Part shown: positions 14,736 through 22,518 of the stretch, one piece after another | Position numbering within the stretch: position 1 is the first letter of the stretch | Layout: each line of letters begins with the position of its first letter | NCBI RefSeq assembly: GCF_001553605.1 | Contig: NZ_CP014229.1 | Coordinates: forward strand, 413,001 to 477,000 | Direction of reading: 5' to 3' | Source: Desulfovibrio fairfieldensis | GTDB lineage: Bacteria; Desulfobacterota; Desulfovibrionia; Desulfovibrionales; Desulfovibrionaceae | Length of the DNA: 64,000 nt | Notes under the pieces: model-generated | Databases searched by the model: none | What the model was told of the DNA's origin: nothing | The model's input: only the letters and a program-made list of their open reading frames with translations | Position numbers and translations under genes: made by a program

Positions 14736-16946
14736 CTATCGGCCAAGGCCCGCTGCCGGGCCGTCCAGCAGCACATGGCGGGAATGGCGGCCGTCCAGCT
14801 CCAGTTCAAGGCCGTGCCCGTTCCGCGTCAAGGTGGAAGACAGGTCCTGGCCGCCGCCGATGTCCCGGACAGTGCGCGCCGTAATACCGGCGGGCAGTGC
14901 CAGAGGGAAAATGCGTTTTTCAGCGGAAAAGTTGGCTGCCAGCAGCCAGCAGCCGCCCGAGGGCAGGGCGCTGAGCACGGCCACGCAGCCCGGCGGTCCG
15001 CTGAATACCGCCAGCAGTTTGCCCTCTGCCAGACCCGCGTCGCGGCGGGCGCGCAACAGGCGGGCCATACTGTGCAGAAAACTTTGTCTGTCCGCCCATT
15101 GCTGTTCCAGAGCGCCGAAAGCCGACGGCGCGTCCGGTGCGACGCCGCCCGGATTACCGCCCCAGAGAGGCGTCAGGCCCAGGCTGGCGGGCAGATCCGC
15201 CGTGGAGCGCGACAGGTCCAGCGCCCCGCTGAGATCCTGGGGGCTCACAAAACTCAGGCCCGGCAGGCCCACACGCCAGCCCAGCAGCAAAAGGCAGGCC
15301 TCGCGCAGGGCCGCGCTTTTGCCGCTGCCGTCCGCCGCCGAAGCCGATGCTTCCGCCGTTTTCAGGCCCAGAGCGCGCGCGGCCAGAGAGGCGGGCGTGG
15401 TCCAGAGCTGCATGGCCTCGGGCGGGGCTCCGGCCAGACGCTGCGCCTTGCGGATCAGTTCCCGGCCCTGCGGCAGGTCCAGCAGGGGCCGCCAGTCCAC
15501 GGCCTGCCAGTCGTGCAGACCGCGCGCCAGGCGGCTCTGGTCCACGCCGGAGGCCTGTGAGGCGCGCAGCAGGGCTGCCAGCGGGGCCGCGTCGCCGCTG
15601 AGCAGGGCATAGGCGGCGGCCGCCGGGGTGATGCTGTCGCGGCTGAAATCCACGGCCCCGGCCAGCACAACGGGCGTGAGCGAGGGCGGCAGCACATCGT
15701 CCTGCATGGCCCAGCCGCCGTAGCGATGCACTTCGCGCGCGGCTTCATCCAGAGCGTCCAGGCCCGGCGTCAGTCGGGCGAAGCGGGTCGCATCCCCGGC
15801 GCCGGGATGGGCCGCCTGCGCGGCGGCCGCGTCTTCAGCCGCTCCGGCGGGCACGTCCAGGCCCATGAGGGCTTCCAGGCGCAGGCCGGTCAGGGTCTGC
15901 TGCTGCAGGCCGGTATGCCGGATGATGGCGGCGGAAAAAATGCGCCTGGCTTGGCCCGATGGGTCCTGCCAGAGCAGCACCGGCCGCAGGGCGTCGCCGC
16001 TGTAGCGGTAGACCCAGCGCCGGATCCGGCCGTCGGCCCCGCGCACTTCGCCGGTCGCGGCCCAGCCGCCGGGCGTGGCCCAGGGCAGGGAATCGCGCAC
16101 CAGGGCGTCGGGCAAAAGGCCGCGCTGGGCCAGTTGCGCCACGGCTTCGGGCCGCAGGGGCAGGCATTCCCACTCGTCCGGCAGGCGGGGCAAAAGATCC
16201 CAGTCTTTCTGCGGCACCGCGATCATGGCGTAGATGCCGTCAAAGCGCGCGGCCCGCCGCGCCTGAAGAATGAAGTCCGGTCCCAGGCCCGTGGCCGCCG
16301 GGGGCAGCTCGCCGCCCATCTGGATCTGCAACGGTTCCAGGCGTTGGGCCAGTTTTTCGAAGTCCGCGTCCGAGCCCAGGGCCGGGTCAAAACGCAGGGA
16401 GGCGACGTTTTCCCCGCCGGGCGAGGACTGGTTATGCTTGTTCCAGAGGTCGCCGCGCTCGCCGGTGGGGGAGACGAACAGCCCATTGAGCCCGGCCTGG
16501 GGCAGCGCGTCCGGAAAACCGGCCCCGGCCCCTCCGGCCAGGGCGCGGAACACGGGCTGCCCTGTACTGACGGTATACGGATTGAGCGCGAACCAGTTGG
16601 GCGCGGCCCCCAGCAGCACAGGCAACCGCCGGGCCGTGCTGCTGTTGCGCCAGATGCGTTCCGTGCCGGAAACCTGGGCGGTGAGTTCCGGCGCGGCCCC
16701 GAGCATGGATTGCCGCTCAAGCCATTGCAGATAGCCGGGGTCGGCTCTGGGCAGGCCGTTGCTTGCGGCCTGGGCCGCCGTTGCGCCGGAGGCCGGGCGC
16801 GCCGCGTGTTTTGAGGGCGTGCAGGCCGCCAGACAACAGGCTAGGCAAGAGGCCAGACAACAGGCCATGACGGCCGACAGAAGGACGGACAGCCCGGCCG
16901 ACCGTCCGGCCCTGGAGGAAGCTGAAGGTCGCGTCCGCAGCGGCAT
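14736..16946 (-). CDS. Lipoprotein with GH13 (alpha-amylase)-like fold, probably inactive
   Basis: A 736-residue protein whose amino terminus ends in a lipobox (ACCLAAC, Cys42), so it should be lipid-anchored. The order of segments recalls GH13 enzymes: FVSPTGERGDLWNKHNQ near the barrel start, TLTGLRLEALMGLD where active enzymes have GLRLDA (the nucleophile Asp would be Glu here), and a C-terminal beta domain (GKLLAVFSG...WLLAANFS). No clear catalytic triad is visible. GGAG lies eight bases before the ATG. It sits 12 bases after mazG and 40 before the GT-C-like gene. A glycan-binding or structural role with its membrane neighbour is inference. Confidence 0.6.
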   Translation of the reverse strand: MPLRTRPSASSRAGRSAGLSVLLSAVMACCLASCLACCLAACTPSKHAARPASGATAAQAASNGLPRADPGYLQWLERQSMLGAAPELTAQVSGTERIWRNSSTARRLPVLLGAAPNWFALNPYTVSTGQPVFRALAGGAGAGFPDALPQAGLNGLFVSPTGERGDLWNKHNQSSPGGENVASLRFDPALGSDADFEKLAQRLEPLQIQMGGELPPAATGLGPDFILQARRAARFDGIYAMIAVPQKDWDLLPRLPDEWECLPLRPEAVAQLAQRGLLPDALVRDSLPWATPGGWAATGEVRGADGRIRRWVYRYSGDALRPVLLWQDPSGQARRIFSAAIIRHTGLQQQTLTGLRLEALMGLDVPAGAAEDAAAAQAAHPGAGDATRFARLTPGLDALDEAAREVHRYGGWAMQDDVLPPSLTPVVLAGAVDFSRDSITPAAAAYALLSGDAAPLAALLRASQASGVDQSRLARGLHDWQAVDWRPLLDLPQGRELIRKAQRLAGAPPEAMQLWTTPASLAARALGLKTAEASASAADGSGKSAALREACLLLLGWRVGLPGLSFVSPQDLSGALDLSRSTADLPASLGLTPLWGGNPGGVAPDAPSAFGALEQQWADRQSFLHSMARLLRARRDAGLAEGKLLAVFSGPPGCVAVLSALPSGGCWLLAANFSAEKRIFPLALPAGITARTVRDIGGGQDLSSTLTRNGHGLELELDGRHSRHVLLDGPAAGLGR

Positions 16947-16958
16947 GGGCCGTCTCCG

Positions 16959-17768
16959 TCAGGCCTTGGCGGCGGATTGGGCTTCTTCCTCCGCCTTGGC
17001 CGCGTTCCAGAGCTCGTCCTTGTCGTCCAGGGAAAGCTCCGTGAAGTCCCGGCCCTGCTCCCGGGCCAGTTCTTCCATGCGGGCGAAGCGGCGCAGGAAA
17101 CGCAACGTGGCCAGATCCAGAGCCTCATTGGCCTTGATGCCTTTGCGGCGGCCCAGCTCCGTAATGCTGAACAGCAGATCGCCCAGTTCGTGCTTCTGGG
17201 CCTCCGCGTCGCCGTTGGCCGAGGCGTCGAGCCATTCCAGCCATTCGGCCTCCACCTGCTGTTCCACTTCTTCGTCTTCGGGCCAGGTGAAGCCCGCGCG
17301 CGCGGCCTTGGAGTGGATGCGGTAGGCCTTGACCAGGGGCGGCAGGCTGGCGGGCAGGCTGTCGAAAATGCCCTGGGGCGCGCCGTCGGCGTCCGCGTGT
17401 TCGGCGCGTTTGATGGCCTCCCAGGTTTTGAGCTGCTCGTCCAGGTTTTCAAAGACCGTATCCCCGAAGACGTGCGGATGGCGGCGGATCATCTTGGCCC
17501 GGCTGGTGTTCAGGGCGTCGCTGAAGTTGAATTGCCCCCGCTTTTCGTACAAACGGGCCACGAAGAGCAGCAGAAAGGCCACATCGCCCAGCTCTTCGCG
17601 GATGTCGTCCGTTTTGCCCGAGCGGATGGCGCTGACCAGCTCGTGACTTTCCTCAATAATGTAGTCGGCCAGGCTTTCCGGGCTCTGTTCCTTGTCCCAG
17701 GGGCAGCCGTCCGGACCCGTCAGGCGTTCGATGACGTTCTGCAACTCTTCCAATGCGCTTTTTTCCAT
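16959..17768 (-). CDS. mazG: Nucleoside triphosphate pyrophosphohydrolase MazG
   Basis: A 269-residue all-alpha NTP pyrophosphatase with two tandem MazG domains. The first carries GCPWDKEQSPESLADYIIEE and EELGDVAFLLLFVARL, with the EExxE...ExxD acidic set that binds Mg2+; the second has HELGDLLFSITELGRRKGIKANEAL. The start at 17768 (MEKSALEELQNVIERL) aligns with the family; the AAGGA is ten bases upstream. In-frame ATGs at 17780 and 17801 are alternatives. It follows cvpA by 46 bases. Confidence 0.93.
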   Translation of the reverse strand: MEKSALEELQNVIERLTGPDGCPWDKEQSPESLADYIIEESHELVSAIRSGKTDDIREELGDVAFLLLFVARLYEKRGQFNFSDALNTSRAKMIRRHPHVFGDTVFENLDEQLKTWEAIKRAEHADADGAPQGIFDSLPASLPPLVKAYRIHSKAARAGFTWPEDEEVEQQVEAEWLEWLDASANGDAEAQKHELGDLLFSITELGRRKGIKANEALDLATLRFLRRFARMEELAREQGRDFTELSLDDKDELWNAAKAEEEAQSAAKA

Positions 17769-17814
17769 AACGCTGTGCATCCTTGGTATGAGTATGGGCA
17801 TATGACGCGCCGGT

Positions 17815-18303
17815 TCAGATTCCCAGGCGGGACACGAGATCGGGCGGCAGCCAGGTGCGCACCTGTTCCATCAGGGCGTTGAAATAGGGCAGGACGCGCG
17901 AATGCTGCATGAACGGCGCGTCGTGAAAGAATTTTTGCAGCACCAGCAGCGCCAGCGCGCAGAGCAGAACGCCCTTGGCCAGGCCCAGCAGGCCGCCCGC
18001 CAGCCTGTCCGCCCAGGAGACGAAGGAAAATGAAAGGATTTTCTGCAGCAGGCGGGCCAGCACGGCCACGACCAGAATCACGGCCAGAAAGATCAGCACG
18101 TAGGCGGCGATGGTCCGCCAGGCCGGGTCGGCAATGGCCGTGAGGCGCGGGGACAGCAGGGAGTGATAGGCGTGCGCGGCCCAGAAGCCGCCCACCAGCG
18201 AAACCACCCCGGCCACTTCGCCCACAAAACCGTGCACAAAGCCCCGTCCGGCAAAAAAGACCAACGCCAGGACGATGATCAGATCAAAAATGTCTTGCCC
18301 CAT
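17815..18303 (-). CDS. CvpA family membrane protein
   Basis: A 162-residue inner-membrane protein with four hydrophobic helices. The opening MGQDIFDLIIVLALVFFAGRGFVHGFVGEVAGVVSL and the mid segment VSWADRLAGGLLGLAKGVLL are typical of CvpA (colicin V production) proteins. GAGGG lies eight bases before the ATG. A much longer in-frame extension upstream runs antisense through the next gene and is rejected. It is first in a minus-strand operon with mazG, a GH13-like lipoprotein and a GT-C-like protein. The exact role of CvpA is not established; links to envelope homeostasis are reported for the family. Confidence 0.85.
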   Translation of the reverse strand: MGQDIFDLIIVLALVFFAGRGFVHGFVGEVAGVVSLVGGFWAAHAYHSLLSPRLTAIADPAWRTIAAYVLIFLAVILVVAVLARLLQKILSFSFVSWADRLAGGLLGLAKGVLLCALALLVLQKFFHDAPFMQHSRVLPYFNALMEQVRTWLPPDLVSRLGI

Positions 18304-18405
18304 ATGCGGTTCCCTCAGCCTCCGCGACGCACCATAGCAGAAGCGCCGCTGTGAGACAATGCGGCCCGCTGTACAGCCCCCGGACGTTGGGCTATATTCC
18401 TTCGC

Positions 18406-19140
18406 GTGAAATACGTATCCGCAGCATCCGCCCCGGCGGAATCCCAAGGGCCCGGAGGGCGGAGCGCCGGTCTTGAGGCCTACACGCCGGAAATCAGCGT
18501 GGCCGCGGCGGGGCGGCAATGGCGTCTGACGCGGGCCGCCGACCTGGAGGAACTCTGGGATGCCATGACCGCCGATCCTCATAATTTCGAGGACGAGCGG
18601 CTGCCCTACTGGACTGAGCTCTGGCCCTCCAGCGTGGCTCTGGCCGGCTGGCTGGCGGCCCGGCAAGAGGAGATCGCGGGCCGCGTCTGCCTGGATCTGG
18701 GCTGCGGCCTGGGACTCACCGCTCTGGTGGGCCAATGGCTGGGCGCGCGGGTCACGGCTGTGGATTACGAGGAAGCCGCCCTGCATTTCGCGTCGCGCAA
18801 CGCGGCTCTCAATGGCGTGACGCAGCCGTGCTGGGCGCTCATGGACTGGCGGCGCCCGGCGGTGCGCGCACGGAGCATGGCGCGGATCTGGGGCGGGGAC
18901 ATCATGTATGAGAAGCGCTTTGTGGCGCCGGTGCTGCGTTTTCTGGAGCATGCCCTGGCCCCGGACGGCGCGGCCTGGGTGGCCGAGCCGGGGCGCTCGG
19001 TGTATGAGGCTTTTCTGCACGCCCTGCACTGCGGCGGCTGGCAGGGGCGGCGTGTGCATACCGCGCGGGTGGAGCCCCTTTATGCCCAGCCCGTGCCGGT
19101 GACCGTGCAGGTATGGGAAATCCGGCGGCGGGCGGACTGA
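18406..19140 (+). CDS. Methyltransf_16-type protein methyltransferase
   Basis: A 244-residue Rossmann-fold methyltransferase. Seen: PYWTELWPSSVALAGWL, the conserved W-x-LWPS entry of the METTL21/ETFB-lysine methyltransferase family, then VCLDLGCGLGLTALV (motif I), VTAVDYEEAALHFASRNAALNG (motif II) and a GGDIMYEKR acceptor-side motif. These suggest a protein lysine methyltransferase, possibly for electron-transfer flavoprotein or a ribosomal protein; the target is inference. The start is a GTG at 18406 with no strong ribosome site. It is divergent from cvpA with about 100 bases between. Confidence 0.8.
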   Translation: MKYVSAASAPAESQGPGGRSAGLEAYTPEISVAAAGRQWRLTRAADLEELWDAMTADPHNFEDERLPYWTELWPSSVALAGWLAARQEEIAGRVCLDLGCGLGLTALVGQWLGARVTAVDYEEAALHFASRNAALNGVTQPCWALMDWRRPAVRARSMARIWGGDIMYEKRFVAPVLRFLEHALAPDGAAWVAEPGRSVYEAFLHALHCGGWQGRRVHTARVEPLYAQPVPVTVQVWEIRRRAD

Positions 19141-19185
19141 GCGCGCACGGGCTGGAATTATTTCTACAGACGGCAGGCGGAATGT

Positions 19186-19605
19186 ATGGGCAAACTGGCG
19201 CGTTTCGGCGTATCGCTGGATGAGGATTTGTTGGGGCCTTTTGACGCGCTCTGCGCGCGCAAGGGCTATTCCAACCGTTCGGAAGCCATCCGGGACCTGA
19301 TCCGCAAGGCTTTGGTCGAAGAGGACTGGCGGACATCCCAGGGGCAGGGCGCGGGCACGCTGACCCTGGTCTACGACCACCACAAAAACGATCTGGCGCG
19401 GCGGCTGATGCGTATTCAGCACGACGATCACGACATCATCGTGACCACCCTGCATGTGCATCTGGATCATTACAACTGCCTGGAGGTGCTGGTGCTCAAG
19501 GGCGAGGCCGAGCGCGTGCGGGCTCTGGCCGATCGGCTGATCTCCTGCCGCGGCGTCAAACACGGCACGTTCAGCGTGACCACAACCGGACAGGATCTGG
19601 CCTGA
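19186..19605 (+). CDS. nikR: Nickel-responsive regulator NikR
   Basis: A 139-residue ribbon-helix-helix repressor with a C-terminal ACT domain. The DNA-binding part is [15 protein letters not shown]...[13 protein letters not shown]. The four high-affinity nickel ligands align as His79, His90, His92 and Cys98 ([20 protein letters not shown]), each shifted by three from the E. coli protein. Length is typical. GGCGGA precedes the ATG by seven bases. Its TGA overlaps the ATG of folE2, so the two genes are translationally coupled. No copy of the reported Desulfovibrio NikR box GTGTTAC-N13/14-GTAACAC is visible in the intergenic regions here. Confidence 0.93.
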   Translation: MGKLARFGVSLDEDLLGPFDALCARKGYSNRSEAIRDLIRKALVEEDWRTSQGQGAGTLTLVYDHHKNDLARRLMRIQHDDHDIIVTTLHVHLDHYNCLEVLVLKGEAERVRALADRLISCRGVKHGTFSVTTTGQDLA

Positions 19606-20408
19606 TGGAAGACGTACAAAGCCATGCCCCCACAGTGCCTCTGAATATCGACCGCGTGGGTGTGCGCGAACTCAGGCTGCCCCTGCTGGTGCGCGACCGC
19701 GCCCGGGGCAGCCAGCAGACCGTGGCCAGCGTGGACCTGGGCGTGGACCTGCCTTCGGCCTTCAAGGGAACCCACATGAGCCGTTTTGTGGAAGCCCTGG
19801 AGGAGTGGAATGAGGAAATCAGCTACCAGTCGGTGCGCCGCCTGCTGGAAAACATCAAGGAACGCCTGGGCGCGCGGCGGGCCTGGGCGCGCTTCAGTTT
19901 TCCCTATTTCATCCGCAAGGCGGCCCCGGCCTCGGGCAGCCCCGGCACCGTGGCCTATGCCTGCCGCCTTACCGGCGAACTGGATGAAAACGGGCAGTCA
20001 TTTCTGCTGGATCTGGACGTGCCGGTGATGACCGTCTGCCCCTGCTCCAAGGCCATCAGCCGTGAGGGCGCGCACAGCCAGCGGGCCATCGTGCGCATGC
20101 GCGTGCGCATGACCGGCTTTTCCTGGTTGGAGGAATTCATCGAGATGGCCGAGGAGTCGGGTTCCTCGGCGGTCTATACCCTGCTCAAGCGCGAGGACGA
20201 AAAATTCGTCACCGAGCACGCCTTTGCCGCCCCGGCCTTTGTGGAGGACGTGGTGCGCAATGTGGCGCAGCGCCTTTCCCGGCACACGCATGTGGACTGG
20301 TTCAGCGTGGAGGTGGAGAGCATGGAGTCCATCCACAACCATAACGCCTTTGCCCGCATCGAACGCAGTCTGGCCGCATCCGGAGCCCGGAAAGGCGCTC
20401 GGCCGTAG
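19605..20408 (+). CDS. folE2: GTP cyclohydrolase FolE2 (type IB)
   Basis: A 267-residue T-fold enzyme that converts GTP to 7,8-dihydroneopterin triphosphate, the first step of folate and queuosine precursor synthesis. The metal-site loop [12 protein letters not shown] places Cys145 and Cys147 where FolE2 proteins bind their metal, and the conserved C-terminal [15 protein letters not shown] matches the family. FolE2 works with metals other than zinc and often replaces zinc-dependent FolE. The ATG overlaps the nikR stop (TGATG). Confidence 0.94.
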   Translation: MEDVQSHAPTVPLNIDRVGVRELRLPLLVRDRARGSQQTVASVDLGVDLPSAFKGTHMSRFVEALEEWNEEISYQSVRRLLENIKERLGARRAWARFSFPYFIRKAAPASGSPGTVAYACRLTGELDENGQSFLLDLDVPVMTVCPCSKAISREGAHSQRAIVRMRVRMTGFSWLEEFIEMAEESGSSAVYTLLKREDEKFVTEHAFAAPAFVEDVVRNVAQRLSRHTHVDWFSVEVESMESIHNHNAFARIERSLAASGARKGARP

Positions 20409-20489
20409 GGTTTGGCGGATCCGGCCCGGCACGGGAAAAAGCGTTTTGCAGTGGGCTGATTTTATGCTATGAAAGCCGCTAAGGTGTAA

Positions 20490-20894
20490 ATGATGAGCGG
20501 CATTACCGGCAGTATGAACCTGGGCGCGTCGGCCATGAATGCCCATTCTTGGGGTATGGCTGTTACGGCGCACAATGTGGCCAACGTGAACACGGCGGGC
20601 TTTGCGCCGCAACACGCGGTCTATGCCACGGGCCCCGGCGGCCGGGGCGTGCGGCTGGATGCCGTGCTTCAGGATTCCGGCGTTGCCGGACGGCTTCCCG
20701 CCGAGGTCCGCAATAACCCGGCCGTATCCGCCGCTCCGGCGTCTGTGGAGTCGGACTTTGTTAATCCCGGCGGCACGGATCTGGGGCGTGAAATGACGCA
20801 GATGATCTCCACGCAGCGGACCTATGAGGCCAACGCCCAGGTTGTCCGTACCGGCGACGCCATGCTGGGGACGCTGCTGGATCTTAAGGCCTGA
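20490..20894 (+). CDS. FlgC-like flagellar rod/hook family protein
   Basis: A 134-residue protein built like FlgC. The N-terminus (SAMNAHSWGMAVTAHNVANVNTAGF) is the flagellar rod/hook signature with the ANVNTxGF turn, and the C-terminus (EMTQMISTQRTYEANAQVVRTGDAMLGTLLDL) is the Flg_bbr_C coiled coil. The middle is short and lacks recognisable FlgC core. AAGGTG precedes ATG ATG; the second ATG may be the real start. It stands alone, away from any flagellar operon, and is followed by its own terminator. It could be a second FlgC-like rod part or a diverged paralogue. Confidence 0.75.
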   Translation: MMSGITGSMNLGASAMNAHSWGMAVTAHNVANVNTAGFAPQHAVYATGPGGRGVRLDAVLQDSGVAGRLPAEVRNNPAVSAAPASVESDFVNPGGTDLGREMTQMISTQRTYEANAQVVRTGDAMLGTLLDLKA

Positions 20895-20913
20895 ATGACG
20901 CAATTACCGGAAT

Positions 20914-20941
20914 GGGCGGGATGGACCTGCCCGTTTTTTTA
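20914..20941 (+). terminator. Intrinsic terminator after the FlgC-like gene
   Basis: GGGCGGG (20914-20920) pairs with CCTGCCC (20926-20932) around ATGGA and is followed by a run of eight T. It ends the single-gene transcript. Confidence 0.85.
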
Positions 20942-20986
20942 TCCCGTTGCCCGCCGCTTGCCGGTAGGACGGTCATTGCCGGAATG

Positions 20987-21103
20987 GCTTGCATTGAAAA
21001 TGTCTGAATGCTCTGTGCGGATTTCTACAAGATCCGCGCCGCGAAATTGTCGCAAGGTGAATTGACTTCACCGTTACGCGGCAATTTCAAGCGCAACATG
21101 CTG
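20987..21103. repeat. Dispersed repeat, family B, copy 1
   Basis: The stretch aligns over about 115 bp with the reverse complement of 43249-43377: both have ATTGAAAAT, then GCTCTGTGCGGATTT, a small GGATC/GATCC-type hairpin, CGCGAAATT, CGCAAGG and TTCACCGTTAC or its variant. It ends just before the ribosome site of the NlpC/P60 lipoprotein and would be part of its leader. Confidence 0.6.
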
Positions 21104-21117
21104 GGAATGGAGTGCGA

Positions 21118-21993
21118 ATGGGTAAATATCTGAAACTGTGTGCGCTGATTATGGGCTGCGGCCTGGCTTTCGGGTGCGCGGCCAAACAGAATGCCGCCGA
21201 TGAGAATATGCGTGTGGAGCGCTTCCGCCGTTCCTATGAGGCGGCTCTGGACGAAGACCAGGCCCAGGCCAGCAGGCAGCTGTTGCGCAAGGCCCGTTCG
21301 GCCATCGGGACCCCCTATGTGCGGGGCGGGTCCAGTCCGGGCGGTTTTGACTGCTCGGGCTTTGTCTGCTGGGCCTACAAAAGCGTGGGCGTGCAGTTGC
21401 CGCGCACCGCGCGGGAGCAGTCCGCGGTGGGCCAGCGCATTAAGAATCAGGAAGATATGCGTGCCGGTGACATTGTGGCCTTCCGCCATCCCCGCCGGGG
21501 TTATCACACGGGTATTTACGTGGGGGACGGCAAATTCATCCACAGCCCGCGCCGCCGCACCAAAGTGCGGATCAACTCTCTCAGTGACCCCTATTTCAGC
21601 AGCACTTTTCTGGGCGCGCGCCGTGTGAATTTTGAAGGCAATGAAAACCTGGTGGCCCAGGCCGAAAGCCGTCTCAACGACTATGCCGAGGAAAAAGCCG
21701 TGCGCGAACTCTCCGTGCAGAAAAAAAGCCCGGCCAAATCCCGCCGCAGTGTGAAAACACGCCGCGCCTCTCGCGACAAAGTGGTGCAGGTCGCCAGCAA
21801 CGATACGCGGCGCAGCGCCAAGGCCGCACCCGCCAAGGCAGCCAAGGTTGGGAAAAGCAAGGCCGAGCGCGCTTCCAAGGGCGGCAAAACCGCTGCCCAT
21901 GCCTCCGATAAGAAAGCCTCTCCCAAGGTGGCCTCCTCTTCCCACCAGAAAAGTAAAAAATCTTCCGGCACCAAGAGCCGCAAGCAATCATAG
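21118..21993 (+). CDS. NlpC/P60 peptidoglycan endopeptidase lipoprotein with cationic tail
   Basis: A 291-residue lipoprotein. The signal peptide ends in the lipobox LAFGC (Cys20). The NlpC/P60 domain (about 58-155) has the catalytic Cys79 in GFDCSGFVCW, His130 in GYHTGIYVGDG and a further polar residue near His142, as expected for a D,L-endopeptidase that cuts cell-wall stem peptides. After residue 200 comes a tail of about 90 residues rich in Lys, Arg, Ser and Ala. GGAG lies five bases before the chosen ATG; a GTG two codons upstream is rejected because it spoils the spacing. The tail is unusual and may bind peptidoglycan or other anionic polymer. Confidence 0.88.
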   Translation: MGKYLKLCALIMGCGLAFGCAAKQNAADENMRVERFRRSYEAALDEDQAQASRQLLRKARSAIGTPYVRGGSSPGGFDCSGFVCWAYKSVGVQLPRTAREQSAVGQRIKNQEDMRAGDIVAFRHPRRGYHTGIYVGDGKFIHSPRRRTKVRINSLSDPYFSSTFLGARRVNFEGNENLVAQAESRLNDYAEEKAVRELSVQKKSPAKSRRSVKTRRASRDKVVQVASNDTRRSAKAAPAKAAKVGKSKAERASKGGKTAAHASDKKASPKVASSSHQKSKKSSGTKSRKQS

Positions 21994-22001
21994 GTATATT
22001 C

Positions 22002-22514
22002 ATGCTTCCTGTTATCAGTCCCGCTGAAACCCTGCAAAAACTTCGGGACGGAAAAATCCGTCTCGTGGACATCCGGGAGCCCGATGAAGTAAACGCCGTG
22101 CGCGTGCCCGGCGCTGAAGTGGCCCCGCTTTCCGTCATCAAATGGACGCGTCTGGCCCCGGCCAGCCCGGACCTGCCCATTGTATTCACCTGCAATTCCG
22201 GCAACCGCACCACCAAGCAGAGTGACCTGCTGGAAGAACTGGCCGGAGGACCCGCCTTGCAGATGGAAGGCGGCGTCAGCACCTGGGCCAAGCAAGGCCT
22301 GCCGGTGGAGCGCGGTCGGCAGAGCATGCCTCTGTTCCGCCAGATTCAGATCGGCGCGGGCGCGCTGGTGCTGCTGGGCCTGGCCGGAGTGTTCGTCTGG
22401 CCGCCCATGATCTGGCTGTCCGCCTTTGTGGGCGCGGGTCTGGTCTTTGCCGGAGTGACCGGCTTCTGCGGCCTGGGCTTGCTGCTTTCGGCCATGCCCT
22501 GGAACAAAAAATAA
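22002..22514 (+). CDS. Rhodanese-domain membrane protein (YgaP-like)
   Basis: A 170-residue protein with an N-terminal rhodanese domain (about 1-105) and a C-terminal DUF2892 membrane hairpin (two helices, ALVLLGLAGVFVWPPMIWL and FVGAGLVFAGVTGFCGLGLLL). The active-site loop is CNSGNRT with Cys64, which would carry a persulfide. The architecture matches E. coli YgaP, a membrane-bound sulfurtransferase. It begins eight bases after the NlpC gene and ends four bases before gluQ, so it is probably co-transcribed with them. Physiological sulfur acceptor unknown. Confidence 0.9.
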   Translation: MLPVISPAETLQKLRDGKIRLVDIREPDEVNAVRVPGAEVAPLSVIKWTRLAPASPDLPIVFTCNSGNRTTKQSDLLEELAGGPALQMEGGVSTWAKQGLPVERGRQSMPLFRQIQIGAGALVLLGLAGVFVWPPMIWLSAFVGAGLVFAGVTGFCGLGLLLSAMPWNKK

Positions 22515-22518
22515 GCCC

